Shown: one piece after another, positions 21,901 to 33,769 of the stretch
How the letters are laid out: each line of letters opens with the position of its first letter
Position numbering within the stretch: the stretch's first letter is position 1
NCBI RefSeq assembly: GCF_037042905.1
Contig: NC_087252.1
Span: forward strand, 17,997,701-18,061,700
Length of the DNA stretch: 64,000 nucleotides
Origin: Lytechinus pictus
Lineage: Eukaryota; Echinodermata; Echinoidea; Temnopleuroida; Toxopneustidae
Reading direction: 5' to 3'
Position numbers and translations under genes: made by a program
The notes under the pieces: model-generated
What the model saw: only the letters and a program-made list of their open reading frames with translations
What the model was told of the DNA's origin: nothing
Databases searched by the model: none

Positions 21901-24900
21901 CTCCGCTGAAGTCGATTCCCTGATTTGATAGGCACCCAAAATTCATTCTTTCTCAATATTTACATAGGAAGAAAACTGTTAATACTTGAAGAATCTGGTT
22001 TAAATGTAGCTAAAGTATGAATATGTTGGAGAATATAATCGGATCAGTGTCTCTGTTATGGTAACTCCCGTAAGATCTCGGCAGGACAGCTGTTTGATGG
22101 TATAATGCGGAGCTGGTATATAACCAACTACACAGGAAACATTTTTTGTCTAAGTTAATCAGGCGTAGTGGCTGGCCTTACAGATGACAGAAATTGCTCT
22201 CGGGTCTTTTTCTCAAAGTGGAGACAGTGGCAGGGCGGGGATTATAATTCACATCCTTTAGATTATGAATCCACCAATCTAAACGCTAAACCATATTACC
22301 CGTCTAATCCCAACCCTAAACCCCAACTCTAACCCTAAGCCTGACCTACATGTGAACCCTAACTCTGACCTATTTGGTCTATTATACTGCCGTACTTTGG
22401 CAAAAGGAAGCAAGTTACAAAAGTATCATTTGTTGTAAATGAGCAATGTGTGTTTGTCATTTACGTCGGCGTCAATGCAATTTAACAGCATATTTTCTTC
22501 AATATCTTTCCATAGAACGATAATTTCTTCCCCAAATTTTGCATGAATGTGCAACATACGAAGGGCGTTTCAGAAACAATGATAACTCAAATTTGACTGA
22601 TGTGTCACTTGCTTCCATTTGCCAAAGTTGGGCAGTATAGACCAAGTACTAGAATGCATAAAGTGGAGTGCTCCTGAAGACATGGAGAAGCTGACAGACT
22701 GGAACCCAATTATTAGTTTACATAAAATTGCATTTATAATGTGACATCATTTTCTCTTATTTTCAACAGGTATGTGTACGAGGCAGAACCTGGTTCTATC
22801 TCGACGGATCCACTGACCTTGATAATTGGATGCACCATGTCCAGTATGCCAGGAACACTCAAGAACAGAACATGGAAGCCTTCCAGTCCTATGGGGATAT
22901 CTTCTTCCGTATCACCAAACCTATCAAGTCGGGAACAGAGCTTAGAGTCTTCTATAGTCCAGAATACCGGAAGAGGGTTGGATTCAAGACAAGTCTAGAT
23001 GAACTTCATATGGACCAAGGTAAATGGACCGACAAACTTTGGACAATCCCAAGTTGTTATGTTGTGTTATGTTTTGGGAGTTGACCATCCATTTGACCCA
23101 TTTTCTTTATCATACCCCCACCAAACAAAGTTTAAAGGGGGTATAGGAATTGTTGGGTGGTCCATTGCAAATCTTGTGGTTCAAAGTATTTCCTTGGTTT
23201 TTTTAAACCACTCTTCATGAAATTTGGAACACGTTGGGGTAAAGATGTGCATTACACATTTGTCATGTTTCGGGAATAATGTTGCCGTGGGTACAGTATA
23301 TTGCATCACCCTTTCCTTCTGTGATATTTCTAGTTTCAATAACTGAAGAACAGTCTGGTGGGTCAACTTCAAACTTGGTCCAAGTTTGCACAGAGGAGGG
23401 ACAGTGATGGGGCCCATAGTTACACATAGATCATGGTAGAACATTTTTTAACTATCGATTGCACTGACTACAATGGGTGATTTCAAGTTCAGTGTTGACC
23501 TATTGGTGTTGGTGTTAGGTCATTTTTTACATGAGTATATCACCAAACAAAATGAAGATGGTCCTGAAAAGTCACTCATTAGTTGTTGAGGTGTCAATAA
23601 TGTGATCTCGATCAGTTTTACAAACTCAGAATAGATTTTGGAGCTAGGGGAAGCGGTGTTGGCTGAGAGCGGTGTTGGCTCAGTCGGTAACGCGTCTGCC
23701 CGTCGAACCAAAGATCGTGGGTTCGAGTCCACCCCGGGCGGATGACTGAAGCCAGTGCGTTGTGTGTAAACGTCTCTCCCATGTTTCATAGATGCAGGCT
23801 ATGTTACAATGGAAAACACTCTGTCCCTCGGATAGGACGTTAAATGGAGGCCCCGTGTAGAGGAGAGTCACCACCTTTGCACGTTAAGAACCCACTGCAC
23901 TATTCGTATAAGAGTAGGGGGAAACCCCGGTGTAGTGGTCCACCTGCATTCCCCCAATTAGTTATATCGGGAGGAGAGACCTGCGGGTCATAGTGATTCA
24001 GTTCGCTTTTCGCCTCCCAGGCACAGGTGAAGCCAAACAAATAATAACAAATAATCATTACGTCAGACCCCCATTTGCAGAAATACCGCAGTTCAGATTG
24101 CAAACTGCGGTATTAGACCCCATTTTGCATTTGAAATCTAAAAAATCATTTCCAAGCCCTGGGGTCGTTTCATAAAGCTGTTCGTAAGTTAAGAGCGACT
24201 TTAACAACGACTGGTGATCATCGCCAATGGTTTGTACCATTTACCGCAAGACAGGATCACCAGTCGCTCTTAACTTACAAACAGCTTTATGAAACACCCG
24301 CCTGATCAACCCCGCTTGGCCAGGTAATCCCCCACAGGCCAGATTATGAGCGTTGAGCCAAGGACGAAATTATAAACAACAGCTGTGCTATTACGTAAGT
24401 CTTCTCTGCCTGTAGAAGGACCTTCGGAATTAAATTATTGTATTCGATATTTAATCACGTTTTCAAAGGCATATTGTATTCAGAAATTCAATGCTAGCCC
24501 ATTTTCAATTTCGAACGAAGAAAATCAACCTCGAAATAAGGAAAGTAAGTGAATAAAAAATGGCGACATGTTTTCCCGGACCGCACTCGGGCTGTTGCGT
24601 TATCTTCAGACCGAGGTCAAGAAACAGGTGTTTTGATACTTACATTGCATGCCTGGGGCAGTAGGGTTTTCGTACTTGGAGAAGAGAATTCATTGAGAAA
24701 AACTGGGGTATAGTGTTCTCAAATGGAGGTTTTTCGTCATGAATGATAATCCAAATTGTGCTTCCAACACCAACACCGGAATTGAAATCACCCAATGTAC
24801 AATCAATCGTGAAATTCAAGCGAACGAATAATCGCAAATCTTTGTGTTACCAGACCCAGATTAGTTTTCGGGATATCAATGTCAAAGGTAATTGAGGACA

Positions 24901-27879
24901 TTATATACCCGAAAATATATTGTTCTCGCGGTAACCAGTAAAAGAACCATCTGATGGTACAATTCATTGACAAAAAAATTATTTAGTCCCTGTAATGCTC
25001 AAAAGAGCCCTGGGGGCCGTTTCATGAAGCTGTTCGTATAAAGTTAAGAGTTACTTTAAGAACGACTGGTGAAACTTATGCGCTAAACCATCGCCAATGA
25101 ACATTTTGGTATATACTATTTACCACAAGAAATGATCACCAGTCGTTCTTAAAGTCGCTCTTAACTTACGAAGAGCTTTATGAAACACCCACCTGGAAAC
25201 TCAAAAAGGAGCCTAGAAAAATCCCCTCTATTGCAATGAAGCTTATCCAATGTTGCAGATTTAGGAAGTAAGCTGTGAAAAGTGGCCCCCAAAAATAAAA
25301 AAGTGCCTAGTACAGTTTCAGAACTGTCTCATACACAAGTACGTATTGGAGGGGCAATGATCTGATTAGATTGTGCTGAGCTAGAACTGCCAGAAGTATT
25401 ATTTGAAAAATATTGTGTCTTTACCCATGTCTGATGTTATTCAGGGGGAAATTACACACGGGCTTGGGACGATTTCGCCTCTGATAAATCTCTATTTGCT
25501 ACAAAGTTGTAGAGCTTATACAATGTTGCAGATATTAGCAGTAGGTTATGAAAAGTACTAGTAGCCCCTGAAATTGAAAAAGCAATGTTTTCCTTGGTGT
25601 TATTCCAAAAGTTCCATATAGTGTTGGTCGATATTTTTATTTCAGTGTTAGTCGATTACCGCCAGCAAAATGCCACCAATAAGACATTATACTGCCAAGT
25701 CTGAAAATTCATTATATACATGTACCTCCGTTAGGAGATGCAATTCCATGAGAGTTGGGGTCTTGGGGAGGGGTTATTGAAAGGATGGCTTACATTGGTG
25801 TTTTTCCATGAAAACTTACCAACTTACAACGTTCTGAGTTAGTCTAAGGGGGTGTTGCAAGAAAGTATTTGCAATCAATCGCAAATATTGTGTTTTAATT
25901 TTACAATTGATTGATCACTTTAAGCTATAGCAAATCAGATTACACTCCTTGTTTAATGGAGCGGATTAGCAATCAATTGCAAATTTGCAATATTAATTAC
26001 ACGGCATATGCTTGATTTCGGGAATGAAAATAGACTTGTAATTGATCGCAAGTTTCTTGCAACACCCCATTGATAAAGCAATACAGAGCAGTATTTTGAT
26101 CAACAAAATAGTGACTTACTTCTCATAATTGACAACAATTCGATCGTATTGTGTTACTGCGATATATCAACATAATCACAAAAATTTCAATACTTTTCTA
26201 TCGAAAAATTTTGATAATGAAATATCACCCTGCACTATTGTGGTGCTCAAAAGCTATTGAACCCAACCAGAAAATGAACATATTTCAAGTATTCAGGAGA
26301 TAAAATATTACATTCAATGAAGTTTATTCATCTTGGTTCGCCGAACATTGGCATGTTGTTGCCTACATTCAACACTCAGCATGAAGGATTGCATTTTGTG
26401 GTGGGGTTCACTAACTTTTGAGCACTACTGTATATCAACTGCCATTGTATTTGCAGAGGTTTTATTTTCCTGTGTCATTCCTTCATTCTCTTGCCAATAG
26501 ATAACCAAATGTTCCAGTGTCAAGACTGTAAGTACCGTTACACCAATGCCAAGAGCCTCTCAAGACATCTCAAGTTTGAGCATGACAAGGAGAACTTCCG
26601 CAGTCGGGTTGACTCTAGGGTCAGTATCCAATCTCAGCCCTCTACGACATCAAGGATTGAAATCATCGCTTCCGGACTGAAGAAGCAAGCAACGACTGCC
26701 AAGGTGGCAGCAGAGAAGCTTATTGCCAAGGACAATAAGAACAAACAATTCCTGCAGGTAAAACTTCAGCCTTTGAGTACAGGGAACAAGGACACAACAG
26801 GTGCCAATCAGGACAATGCAAGAGCAGAGACAGACATGAAGCCGTTTCGTTGTAAGAGATGCAGGAAGTTGTTCCCATCAGAAGGACTCCTGAGACAGCA
26901 CCTTGCTTTTCACCGGGAGATGAAGAAAATCAAACCCATATGCAAGGTGTGTGGACTGGAGTGTAAGCATGAGACAGCACTCAAGCAGCACCTGCTTTCG
27001 CACGATTCCTCATCATTCCAATGCCCCAAATGCCAGAGGTTTCTAAAAGCGAAGAAAGACTTCGTTCGGCATCTTAGGAGGAAACATAACATGGTTGTTA
27101 GGACAGAGACGACAGCCAAAATGGAGGATAAGAAAGCAAGGTATGTTGGACCTGAGAAGGATACTGAGGAACAGGCTGAGGCTTTCCATCCTGAACTCTC
27201 CAAGGACATGCTCGGAAAGCGAATACTGTTAACCACCAAGAAAGCAAAGGTGTTCAAGTGTAAGTACTGCCCTCAAAAGTTTACCTCCTTCACGCAAGTC
27301 AACAGACATGAATTGACTGTACATAAAAACAGTGGTCAATTCAAGTGCGAGTTCTGTAGCCAGACGTTTACCCACAAGGACAGGTTTATGGTTCACAGGC
27401 GAAAACACACCTTAGATCGCCCTTTCAAGTGTGAGGAGTGCCCACGCTCCTTCTCTTCAGAGAGCGCCCTCAAGAACCACCTTCCAGAACACCGGGGTGA
27501 ACGACCCCATAAGTGCGATGTCTGCGGAAAGGGGTTCCGGACCCGATTGAACATGACTAACCACAGGCGGCGCATGCACGTGCCACCGACCGTGGTGCTT
27601 AAATGCAGCTTCTGCGATAAGACATTCAAGGACAAAGCCGGACTTTCACGACACGAACAGCGCCACAAGGGGATCCGGCCCCACGTTTGTTTAACCTGTG
27701 GATCTGCCTTTGGCGCAAAGTATACGCTGCAATCTCACATGCGGATACATACGGGGGAAAAGCCATTTGAATGTCCAGTGTGTAAGAAAAAGTTTAGCCA
27801 AAGGCATCACCTTTCCACCCATATGGTATGTCATGATGACAAAGGATCAACTGGTAACCTTGGTCAAGAAAAGGGTTAG
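15773..27879 (+). CDS. PR/SET-domain C2H2 zinc-finger protein, tandem copy B
   Basis: Exons are 15773-15960 (ATG at 15806), 19986-20179, 21173-21720, 22770-23019 and 26501-27879, giving about 841 residues with the same intron phases as copies A and C. The N terminus begins MEYNYVHD. Exon 4 is shorter at its 5' end than in A and C: about 20 residues are missing and the exon opens at a different AG that keeps the frame. The PR domain (about 245-378) retains GPYTGEF, NWM, AR..EQN and VFYSPEY. The last exon is exactly as long as in copy A (1379 nt) and encodes 11 C2H2 fingers with the DMLGK linker before finger 5. The basic spacer before finger 2 is shorter on lysine than in A. Introns 2 and 5 are expanded by repeats to about 4.0 and 3.5 kb. 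Likely a nuclear DNA-binding regulator. The reading frame is intact, with no sign of a pseudogene. Confidence 0.86.
15964..16035 (+). repeat. Single degenerate unit of the exon 2 minisatellite (copy B)
   Basis: Follows the exon 2 donor of copy B and resembles one unit of the arrays in A and C (GCAGTATCC, CACACCATGCCATTCAGAC). This shows the duplication began before the genes separated or spread by conversion. Confidence 0.6.
16089..16686. mobile_element. MITE, TTAAAGG(A/T)CAAGTCCACC family (1)
   Basis: Inverted ends TTAAAGGACAAGTCCACCCC and GGGGTGGACTTGACCTTTAA, about 600 bp. Inner arms share GAAAATTTCATCAAAAT and AAGAAAGTTATGAAATTTTA. Confidence 0.78.
16691..17069. mobile_element. Related MITE with TTAAAGGGAT...ATCCCTTTAA ends
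   Basis: Short related element starting TTAAAGGGATATTCTGGGC and ending AAATCCCTTTAA. It shares the ATGCTGAAAATTTCATCAAA core with the previous element. Confidence 0.5.
17014..17739. mobile_element. Inverted-repeat element with CAATTCTC.CTACCCCAAATA ends
   Basis: Left CAATTCTCGCTACCCCAAATAG and right TATTTGGGGTAGAGAGAATTG are inverted. It overlaps the end of the preceding element, so the boundaries or nesting order are uncertain. Confidence 0.45.
17855..18770. repeat. AT-rich palindromic minisatellite in intron 2 of copy B
   Basis: Core at 18027-18425 has about a dozen 31-bp units, each containing the palindrome ATTATTTATAAATAAT plus GATTATTTGTTTTTC. The flanks on both sides hold looser versions. 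Alternating TATA/TACA variants suggest expansion by two-unit steps. Confidence 0.88.
18771..19985 (+). other. Rest of intron 2 of copy B
   Basis: No exon recognised. A GC-richer stretch at 19005-19145 stands out from its surroundings. A degenerate repeat at about 19685-19835 has CCCATTTCATGAAACTTG and its partial complement at the right. Confidence 0.4.
19986..20179 (+). CDS. Copy B exon 3
   Basis: Acceptor AG at 19984-19985, donor GTAAAT at 20180. It encodes RFSQDINSLQAPS...YDHVLTAAMQ, matching exon 3 of A and C in phase and sequence. Confidence 0.82.
20750..20965 (+). repeat. Sequence shared with the region upstream of copy C
   Basis: Lies in intron 3 of copy B just before the truncated exon 4. 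Similar in order and orientation to 33770-33980 (AGTAGTTGCA, AGATCTAGATCT, GTGAAATCAT, GGACAGTGTA). Confidence 0.5.
21173..21720 (+). CDS. Copy B exon 4, 5'-truncated
   Basis: Opens after GTGGCAG at 21166-21172 and ends TGGGAG before GTAAAT. It lacks about 20 residues present at the start of this exon in A and C. The shifted acceptor preserves phase 1. The rest (YLIEDLSNST, CQTESLFDETW, GPYTGEF) is conserved. Confidence 0.8.
22255..22372 (+). repeat. Degenerate CCCTAA-like repeats
   Basis: Runs of AACCCTAA, AACTCTAACCCTAAGCC and similar in intron 4 of copy B. Too irregular to be a telomere tract. Confidence 0.45.
22374..22645. mobile_element. MITE with TTGGTCTATACTGCC-like ends
   Basis: Left TTGGTCTATTATACTGCC and right GGGCAGTATAGACCAA are inverted, with further pairing of GGCAAA.GGAAGCAAGT. 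Confidence 0.65.
22770..23019 (+). CDS. Copy B exon 5, PR domain part 2
   Basis: A 250-nt exon between TTTCAACAG and GTAAAT. It encodes VCVRGRTWFYLDG, NWMHHVQYAR, EQN and VFYSPEYRKRVGF. Confidence 0.9.
23650..24058 (+). mobile_element. tRNA-derived SINE
   Basis: Head at about 23670-23745 has Pol III A-box (GGCTCAGTCGG) and B-box (GGGTTCGAGTCC) sequences. A non-tRNA body with GGACGTTAAATGGAGG and ACGTTAAGAACCC follows, then an AATAAC-type tail. Lies in intron 5 of copy B. The tRNA head does not fold cleanly, so this is not a tRNA gene. Confidence 0.8.
24161..24303. mobile_element. MITE, GTTTCATAAAGCTGTT family (3)
   Basis: Starts GGTCGTTTCATAAAGCTGTT and ends ACAGCTTTATGAAACACCC, with a shortened centre. 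Confidence 0.75.
24558..24627 (+). other. Possible orphan exon-like segment
   Basis: A frame from ATG 24568 reads MFSRTALGLLRYLQTEVKKQ and then meets CAG|GTGTTT. The basic, amphipathic start resembles a mitochondrial presequence. A second ATG in another frame precedes it at 24560. No continuation was found, so this is weak. Confidence 0.15.
25010..25195. mobile_element. MITE, GTTTCATAAAGCTGTT family (4)
   Basis: Starts GGGGGCCGTTTCATGAAGC and ends AGAGCTTTATGAAACACCC. A fuller version of the family with a CCATCGCCAATGAACATT centre. Confidence 0.78.
25848..26068. mobile_element. MITE with GGGGTGTTGCAAGAAA ends
   Basis: Inverted ends GGGGGTGTTGCAAGAAAG and TTTCTTGCAACACCCC bound about 220 bp. 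Intron 5 of copy B. Confidence 0.68.
26236..26432. mobile_element. MITE with TGCTCAAAAG.TA ends
   Basis: Left TGCTCAAAAGCTATTGAACC and right GGTTCACTAACTTTTGAGCA are inverted, about 195 bp. Confidence 0.55.
26501..27879 (+). CDS. Copy B exon 6, zinc-finger array
   Basis: Begins after CCAATAG at 26500 and encodes 11 C2H2 fingers in the same layout as copy A. Fingers 4, 5 and 6 differ from A and C at helix positions expected to contact DNA. Fingers 7 and 10 are almost unchanged. Confidence 0.92.
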
Positions 27880-28475
27880 GTAACATTATGGATCCAACAT
27901 TGCACATGGGACAAACAGGCCTGATTACTACCTTAATCATATATTATGAATCCTCTTTAAAAGGTTGTTCAAGACTATCGTGAGAACAATATATTTTCAT
28001 GTATTAAATGCCCTTCATGAACTTTGACCTTGATACCCTGAAAACTAATCTGGGTCCAGGAACACAAAGGCTAGTGATTAATCTTTTGCCTGATCTTCAT
28101 GGTTAAGTATACTCTGAAGTCAAAGCAATTAATCATAAACAAATGTTCTATGATGAATGCTAAGCTTTGTGTTACGGGTTTCCATGACATTTGCTCTGGT
28201 GACAATTGCTCCACTGCAAATTAATGGAATGACCAACTTCAACCCTGGATTTAACACTATACCCTATCCTAAACCTAATATAAAGCGCTATTGCAACCCT
28301 TACCCTTTATCTTTGATGAAATACAGCCCAGAGCAATTGATGCAGGAGCAAATGTGTCACCTATTACGGGCCCCCGAATTTGCTATACAGGTAGATTTGC
28401 CAGACATTGCAATATTAACTTACATGTATGTGTTTAGAAAATGTTATTGATGTTTCCACTAAGTTTGGTGTGGTC
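27880..28475 (+). other. 3' region of copy B
   Basis: ATTAAA at 28003-28008 is the nearest poly(A)-like signal. A 97-codon open frame at 28157-28450 has no recognisable feature and is probably chance. Confidence 0.35.
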
Positions 28476-28479
28476 AACA

Positions 28480-28776
28480 TCAGGTTTAATTCAAACTCTG
28501 GTCTTAAGTTATGGTTTATCTATGGATAGCCAGCTGTGACATAAATCTCTAACCATTATAAGGTTCAGGCTATCAGACTTTCAAGCCATTCTTAATTGTG
28601 TGGGAAAGGTTAAATGATCTGTCTTTACCATTAAAGAACTATGAAAGAGCACAGTAAGCATAAGAAACGTGATGTAAACAAAATGTTGACCAATTTGGCT
28701 TCCCATACTTTTAGAAGATAGTTACATGTAGACCATGGCCTAAGTTAAACCAGACTTCAGAATACAGGCGATTGGG
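28480..28776. mobile_element. MITE with ...TAAACCAGACTTCAGAATAC end (1)
   Basis: Inverted ends CAGGTTTAATTCAAACTCTGG and TAAGTTAAACCAGACTTC. A relative lies at 46076-46290. Confidence 0.5.
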
Positions 28777-28799
28777 TGGTGTTTTGAGTTTGATTTAAG

Positions 28800-29700
28800 T
28801 TATGTAAAGTGATTGGTTAACATTGGTTTGACTTTTAAAAAATCTGAGCTGGAAGGTCACACTTGTCACCTGTGTCTGTGATATGTTACAAAGATGAAGC
28901 CCAGAAAAAATTGCGTTCGAAAATAATTATTTAGTGCTTCAAAAATTGAAATATAAAGTGACCAAAAACACCATCTTAATATCATCCCATACGCTTATGT
29001 GTACTATTTAGGCATCTATAAGATGCCTATTTACAAAATCGGGGTTTGCCTTGTAGTTTTAGCTTTTCATTCTCAATAATGGTTGTTTTCAGGGTTTATT
29101 AGTTCTAATACATGCACTTGTACACATGTTTCATCTTGGTTTGAGAATTTTTTTAATCGGCTGCTCACAAAGTTAAACAATACCTTTAACCTAGGTCAAC
29201 TTAGAGCACACTTTTATGGACTCCTGTATGTCAACTCATTCACCAAGTAAAAATAATTCTAATCCTGCAGGAAAAAGTTGCCCCAAAAATTGTTTTGTAA
29301 TAAAAATAAGGAGATGAGAATACAATGAATGTCAATGAATTAATTGGTACATCATCTTTGCCATGAATATGGAAGAAGTATTGTGAAACTTGGTATTCGA
29401 TAGAAGCATTGTCTAAAATTCTAGTTTACACTAAGCAGGGAATAATTTTCCTGGTATCGCATCGCATTTTGTATAGCATATTTTTACAGAGGACTGTACA
29501 TTACTTAGTTAAGAGCTTTTCTCTTAACTAACCTTACATTGTAAATGCAATTCAAATTTTTAAAGCAAAATTTTTCCTGCTAAGGCTAAATTTAGTTATA
29601 ATAATGCAGGCCATTATATTTCCTCCATGAAAACACTCAATAATTATCTTGTTATTGTAATATATATATTCATATCAACATACAGTACAGTTCAAAGGAA
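28800..29700. other. AT-rich spacer after copy B
   Basis: No gene or clear repeat recognised. Confidence 0.35.
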
Positions 29701-29704
29701 TACC

Positions 29705-29981
29705 TGGGGCCCGTCTTACAAAGAGTTGTGATTGATCTGATCAATCGCAACTATGGAAAGCCAGCAAAGTCAACATATAAACTGCATGTTCGCTAAAAAA
29801 TTTCTCTACATATGAATATATATCTATAAATTCATTGATTTCTTGACAATCTAGTGTGTTCTCCTTTGTTTACAAACAACATTTTGCTAATTTAATGTAG
29901 AAAAAATTATGACCCTGATGGATTTCCATAGAGTTACGATTGATTGGATCAATCGTAACTCTTTGTAAGATGGGGCCCTGG
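29705..29981. mobile_element. MITE with TGGGGCCC..CTTACAAAGAG ends
   Basis: Inverted ends GGGCCCGTCTTACAAAGAGT and ACTCTTTGTAAGATGGGGCCC, plus the inner ATTGAT..GATCAAT palindromes. A half copy is at 13690-13812. Confidence 0.75.
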
Positions 29982-30617
29982 TTGCTATAGGTCTCCAGGA
30001 AAGAAATGCGCATAAATTTGAAATCACTAAAACTGGCCTATTACGCTCAACAATCTCGATGCACATGCACATTGTACAAGTCATTTGTATTACAGGTGTG
30101 TAGTCAGGATGCATGTACATGCATGTACATTTCTGATCATATAATATACCCATTCGATGACTAGTCTTGCCTTCTTCACTGTCTGACCCAATTGTTCGAG
30201 TCGGTACAATGTCTCAGTAACACACACACAAGTGAAAGTTCTAGTAGCAAATCGCACAATTTAAAAACATTTTTATATGAGCTGTCCTGATTTTTGTGTG
30301 AAATCATTGCTGAGAAAGTAATTGTCCAAATTCTGTGAATCATATTGGGACAGTTATTACCAACTTATTAACTTTAAAATGTTTTATTTTTTGATAACTT
30401 TAATATGATACCGTCCTGGGGATATCACATGCCATGTTCTTGCTTATTTTCAGTGCAATATACCGTTATATATCTATCCCACTGTCGACAGTTTCGAAAA
30501 ATCTTGGGGGTCAGGGTAAAGGAAATAGCCCCCCCCCCCCTCCCCCTCATTTGATGATACGGTTAATGTAGTATTGCTTGCATGCAGATTACCTATACAG
30601 TAGAATATGGACATATA

Positions 30618-31043
30618 GGCCCGAATTCAGAAAGGTGGTTTTGAAAACCAACGGTTGAATCCATGGTTTATGCAGATTTCCTGTATAAATTACGCTTAAT
30701 TTAGCGCGTAACGGGCGCGTGGATAACAAATGTCCAATGCTGATGCGCGATTTTGTCACAGTGCGCCAAATTGACGCCTGTTACCATGGTTAGATACGCT
30801 ATTTTATTAATGAGTCCACTGTTTGAAGAGTGGACTCATTAATTCAAAACAGTGGATTCATGAATAAAATAGCGTGGATAACCATGGCAACAGGCGTCAA
30901 TTTGGCGCACTGCGACAAAAGCGCGCATCAGCATTGGACATTTTTTAATATACGCGGTAAAATAAGCGTAATTTATACAGGAAATATGCATAAACCATGG
31001 ACTCAACCGTGGGTTTTCAAAACCACCTTTGTGAATTCGGGCC
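30618..31043. mobile_element. Foldback element, family 2, copy 1
   Basis: Palindrome of about 426 bp starting GGCCCGAATTCAGAAAGGTGG and ending with its complement. The centre near 30830 has AATGAGTCCACTGTTTGAAG. The 107-codon frame inside it is palindrome-derived. Confidence 0.82.
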
Positions 31044-31877
31044 GTAGATGTGAATGTAGTACATTCATTGTACTAGAGTATATTTTGGATTTTGAATGTA
31101 TTCATACTTATTTTGTAAATTCAGTATCATGTTATAAAACATGTATGTTGTAATTAAAATCCACATGAAACTTTAAATGGATTCTTTGCAAGTCTTGTAA
31201 AATCTATCAACGGGCGGGGATTTTTTTTTATTGTGATTATTAATTTTTATAGGGTTAATATTTACCATGATTTAATGAAAATAAACCATATTGGGCTAAA
31301 AATAGATTGATCTTGTAATACTGGATCTTGTATTGCTGGTCGATATTTTAAATATTGATTGATATTGATTTAAATGTTAGTAGATTACCGCTGAGTCTGA
31401 AAATTGATTACATATGTTCATTATCAGCTGCAATTCCGAAAATGAAAGTAAAGCTTTCATCGGTGATTGTCCATGAAAAGCCGTCATTTGGGTACCAACT
31501 TACATAGTTCTAAGTTGGTTAAAAGCACTACAAAGCAGCAAAATGGTCAATTAATAGTGATTAACTTTTCATAATTCAGGGGCAGCGGAACGTTTTTCAA
31601 AGTGGGGAGAGGGGGGAGGGCTGACCAAGCAAAAAATCACAATCCTATGGTCACTTTTACGTTTTGTACGTGGTTTTTGAAAAAAGTTAGGGGGCTGAAG
31701 CCCCCCTCTCCCAAGGTCAAAATGCAGGCTTATTTCAGTTCAACTTTTTCTGCCGAGGCCCCTGGAGTATGCCCTTCATTTGTGCTCTTCCTCATTATAA
31801 CAATCTTGGAAAGTTATTACAATTGGACTGAGGCCGGGTTATTTCAGTGAATTCACAGATAATGATCTTTGATAACA

Positions 31878-32061
31878 TACACTCTAATAAATTTCAAGGA
31901 TTTAAAATAAATCCAGATCAGCTGTGAATAGTGACCAGTAGAATTTTGAATTTATTTTAATCCTTGAGGATTAACTTTTAAATTTCAAAAGATTTAAAAT
32001 TCAAATCTTTTAGATTTATATTTAAATCAACAAGGTTTAAATCCTTGGAATTTAGAGTGTA
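31878..32061. mobile_element. MITE with ACACTCTAATAAATTTCAAGG ends
   Basis: Inverted ends ACACTCTAATAAATTTCAAG and CCTTGGAATTTAGAGTGT with an AT-rich interior. Confidence 0.68.
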
Positions 32062-32232
32062 CCTCTGGTAGAAAGTTAACCTGTCCTGTGACTAGTGATG
32101 TCGAGTTCTACAAAAATTGCCCTTTTCCCCCCATTTTATTTGTTTACTTGATTGTCTTGAACTGATTGTAGTCAACATCCAAAACAAGATTTTTTTTTGC
32201 TTTTTGTTTTGCCCAGGTATGTCATATACCAA

Positions 32233-32804
32233 TTTAAGGTCAAGTCCACCCCAGAAAATTGTTAATTTGAATCAATTGAGAAAAATCATACAAGCATAAT
32301 GCTGACAATTTTATTAAAATCGGATGTAAAACAAGAAAGTTATGACATTTTTAAGTTTCACTTATTTTTCACAAAATAGCTATATGCAAAATTTAGTCAC
32401 ATGTCCCTCACTATTTTGTTTTTTTTATAGTTTGAATTATACAATATTTCAATTTTCACATATTTGAAAAAAGGACCAACTTGACTCAACCATAAAATGT
32501 TAAACAATGTTAATTCCACATGTTCAGGGAGAAATAAAACTTTGTTTCACAAAACAATGAGAGAAAATTAGAATATTTCATGTAATACAATACAAAGGAA
32601 AGAGTGAGTGATGTCATCAGTCCCCTCATTTGCATACCGACCGCGATGTGCATATAACTGTTTTGTGAAATTAAGCAAAATTTTAAAATCTATCTTTCTT
32701 ATTTTACATCCGATTTTGTTGAAATTTTCAGTTTTATGCCTGTTGGATTTTTATCTTTTTATTCAAATCGACTTTTTGTTGGGGTGAACTTTTCGATCCT
32801 TTAA
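32233..32804. mobile_element. MITE, TTAAAGG(A/T)CAAGTCCACC family (2)
   Basis: Starts TTAAGGTCAAGTCCACCCC and ends GGGGTGAACTTTTCGATCC. Same core as 16089-16686. Confidence 0.75.
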
Positions 32805-33769
32805 TGAATATAATCATTGTAGATCGTACTAATGAATCATATGAACATTGAAGAAACGGCATGACAATTCGGATATTGTTATATAATTAGATCCTGATGA
32901 GATTGTCGATGCAAGATGGAATGAAGATGATGGTACCTGTATATTTCTAGTTCAACATCCCCCCCTCCTAAAGTGTTAACTTTCCTGGACTTTGAGACTC
33001 GAAATAATGTTTCAACTAGAAAATAGAGGAGAAGAAGAAAAAGAGGAATAATTTATGCAAGAAAGAAGCAGAAAGATGATAAAATTAAAAGATATATATT
33101 TTACTGGTGTACTTGCATATATAATCCCCCTTTCAATGAAATAACATTATGTCGCCTACCTGTTGGTCCCCACCCCCCCCCCCCACCCTTACCATGCAGT
33201 CCATGGAGGATTATTGTTTGTGGCACAGTGCGGTGACGTTATCAATATTGTTAACATTTCTAGTAACGAAGTATATGTTCTCTCTTGATCTCAAAGGGGG
33301 GTGCAAGTTGCCTCAGTCCGAGGAGATTGAACAATAAAAACAGAACAAACGAAAACAATAAAAAGGCAAAATTATTCATATCGGATACCAGCTCTATATT
33401 ATTTAAGGGCTCCAAGTCCACCCCCCCCCCCTCCCAAAAAAAAAAGGAGCAATTTTTTTTTTATTTAAAAAAGCAACAAAAATTACATATAATTGTTATA
33501 ATAGAAGAAAACAATAATAGTCATAATTTGATGGATTTGCAATAACAATCACAAACCAACAAAAAATGAATAGACAAAGACTGAAAGAGTCTACTTTTTT
33601 CGTTTTTGTTTTGCGCTGTTTATTTTTCCACGGCTTCAATTTTTGTGCGGTACGTTACGTCCGTCCACAGACAAGTACACGGGTCCACTGCACTGGAACG
33701 TCATGCATACACTATTAAAGGCACAGCCTGATTGCAGCAGTGAACAATTGTTAAAGTGAGCAAGTGATT
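32805..33769. other. Spacer upstream of copy C with homopolymer tracts
   Basis: Contains C-runs at 33170-33185 and 33421-33432 and an A/T-rich stretch at 33430-33530. No gene seen. Confidence 0.35.

Noticed and set aside
22255-22372. Interstitial telomere
   Set aside because: CCCTAA-like units are irregular and mixed with unrelated sequence.
23670-23745. tRNA gene on the plus strand
   Set aside because: Pol III boxes are present, but the clover-leaf is incomplete and a SINE body and tail follow.
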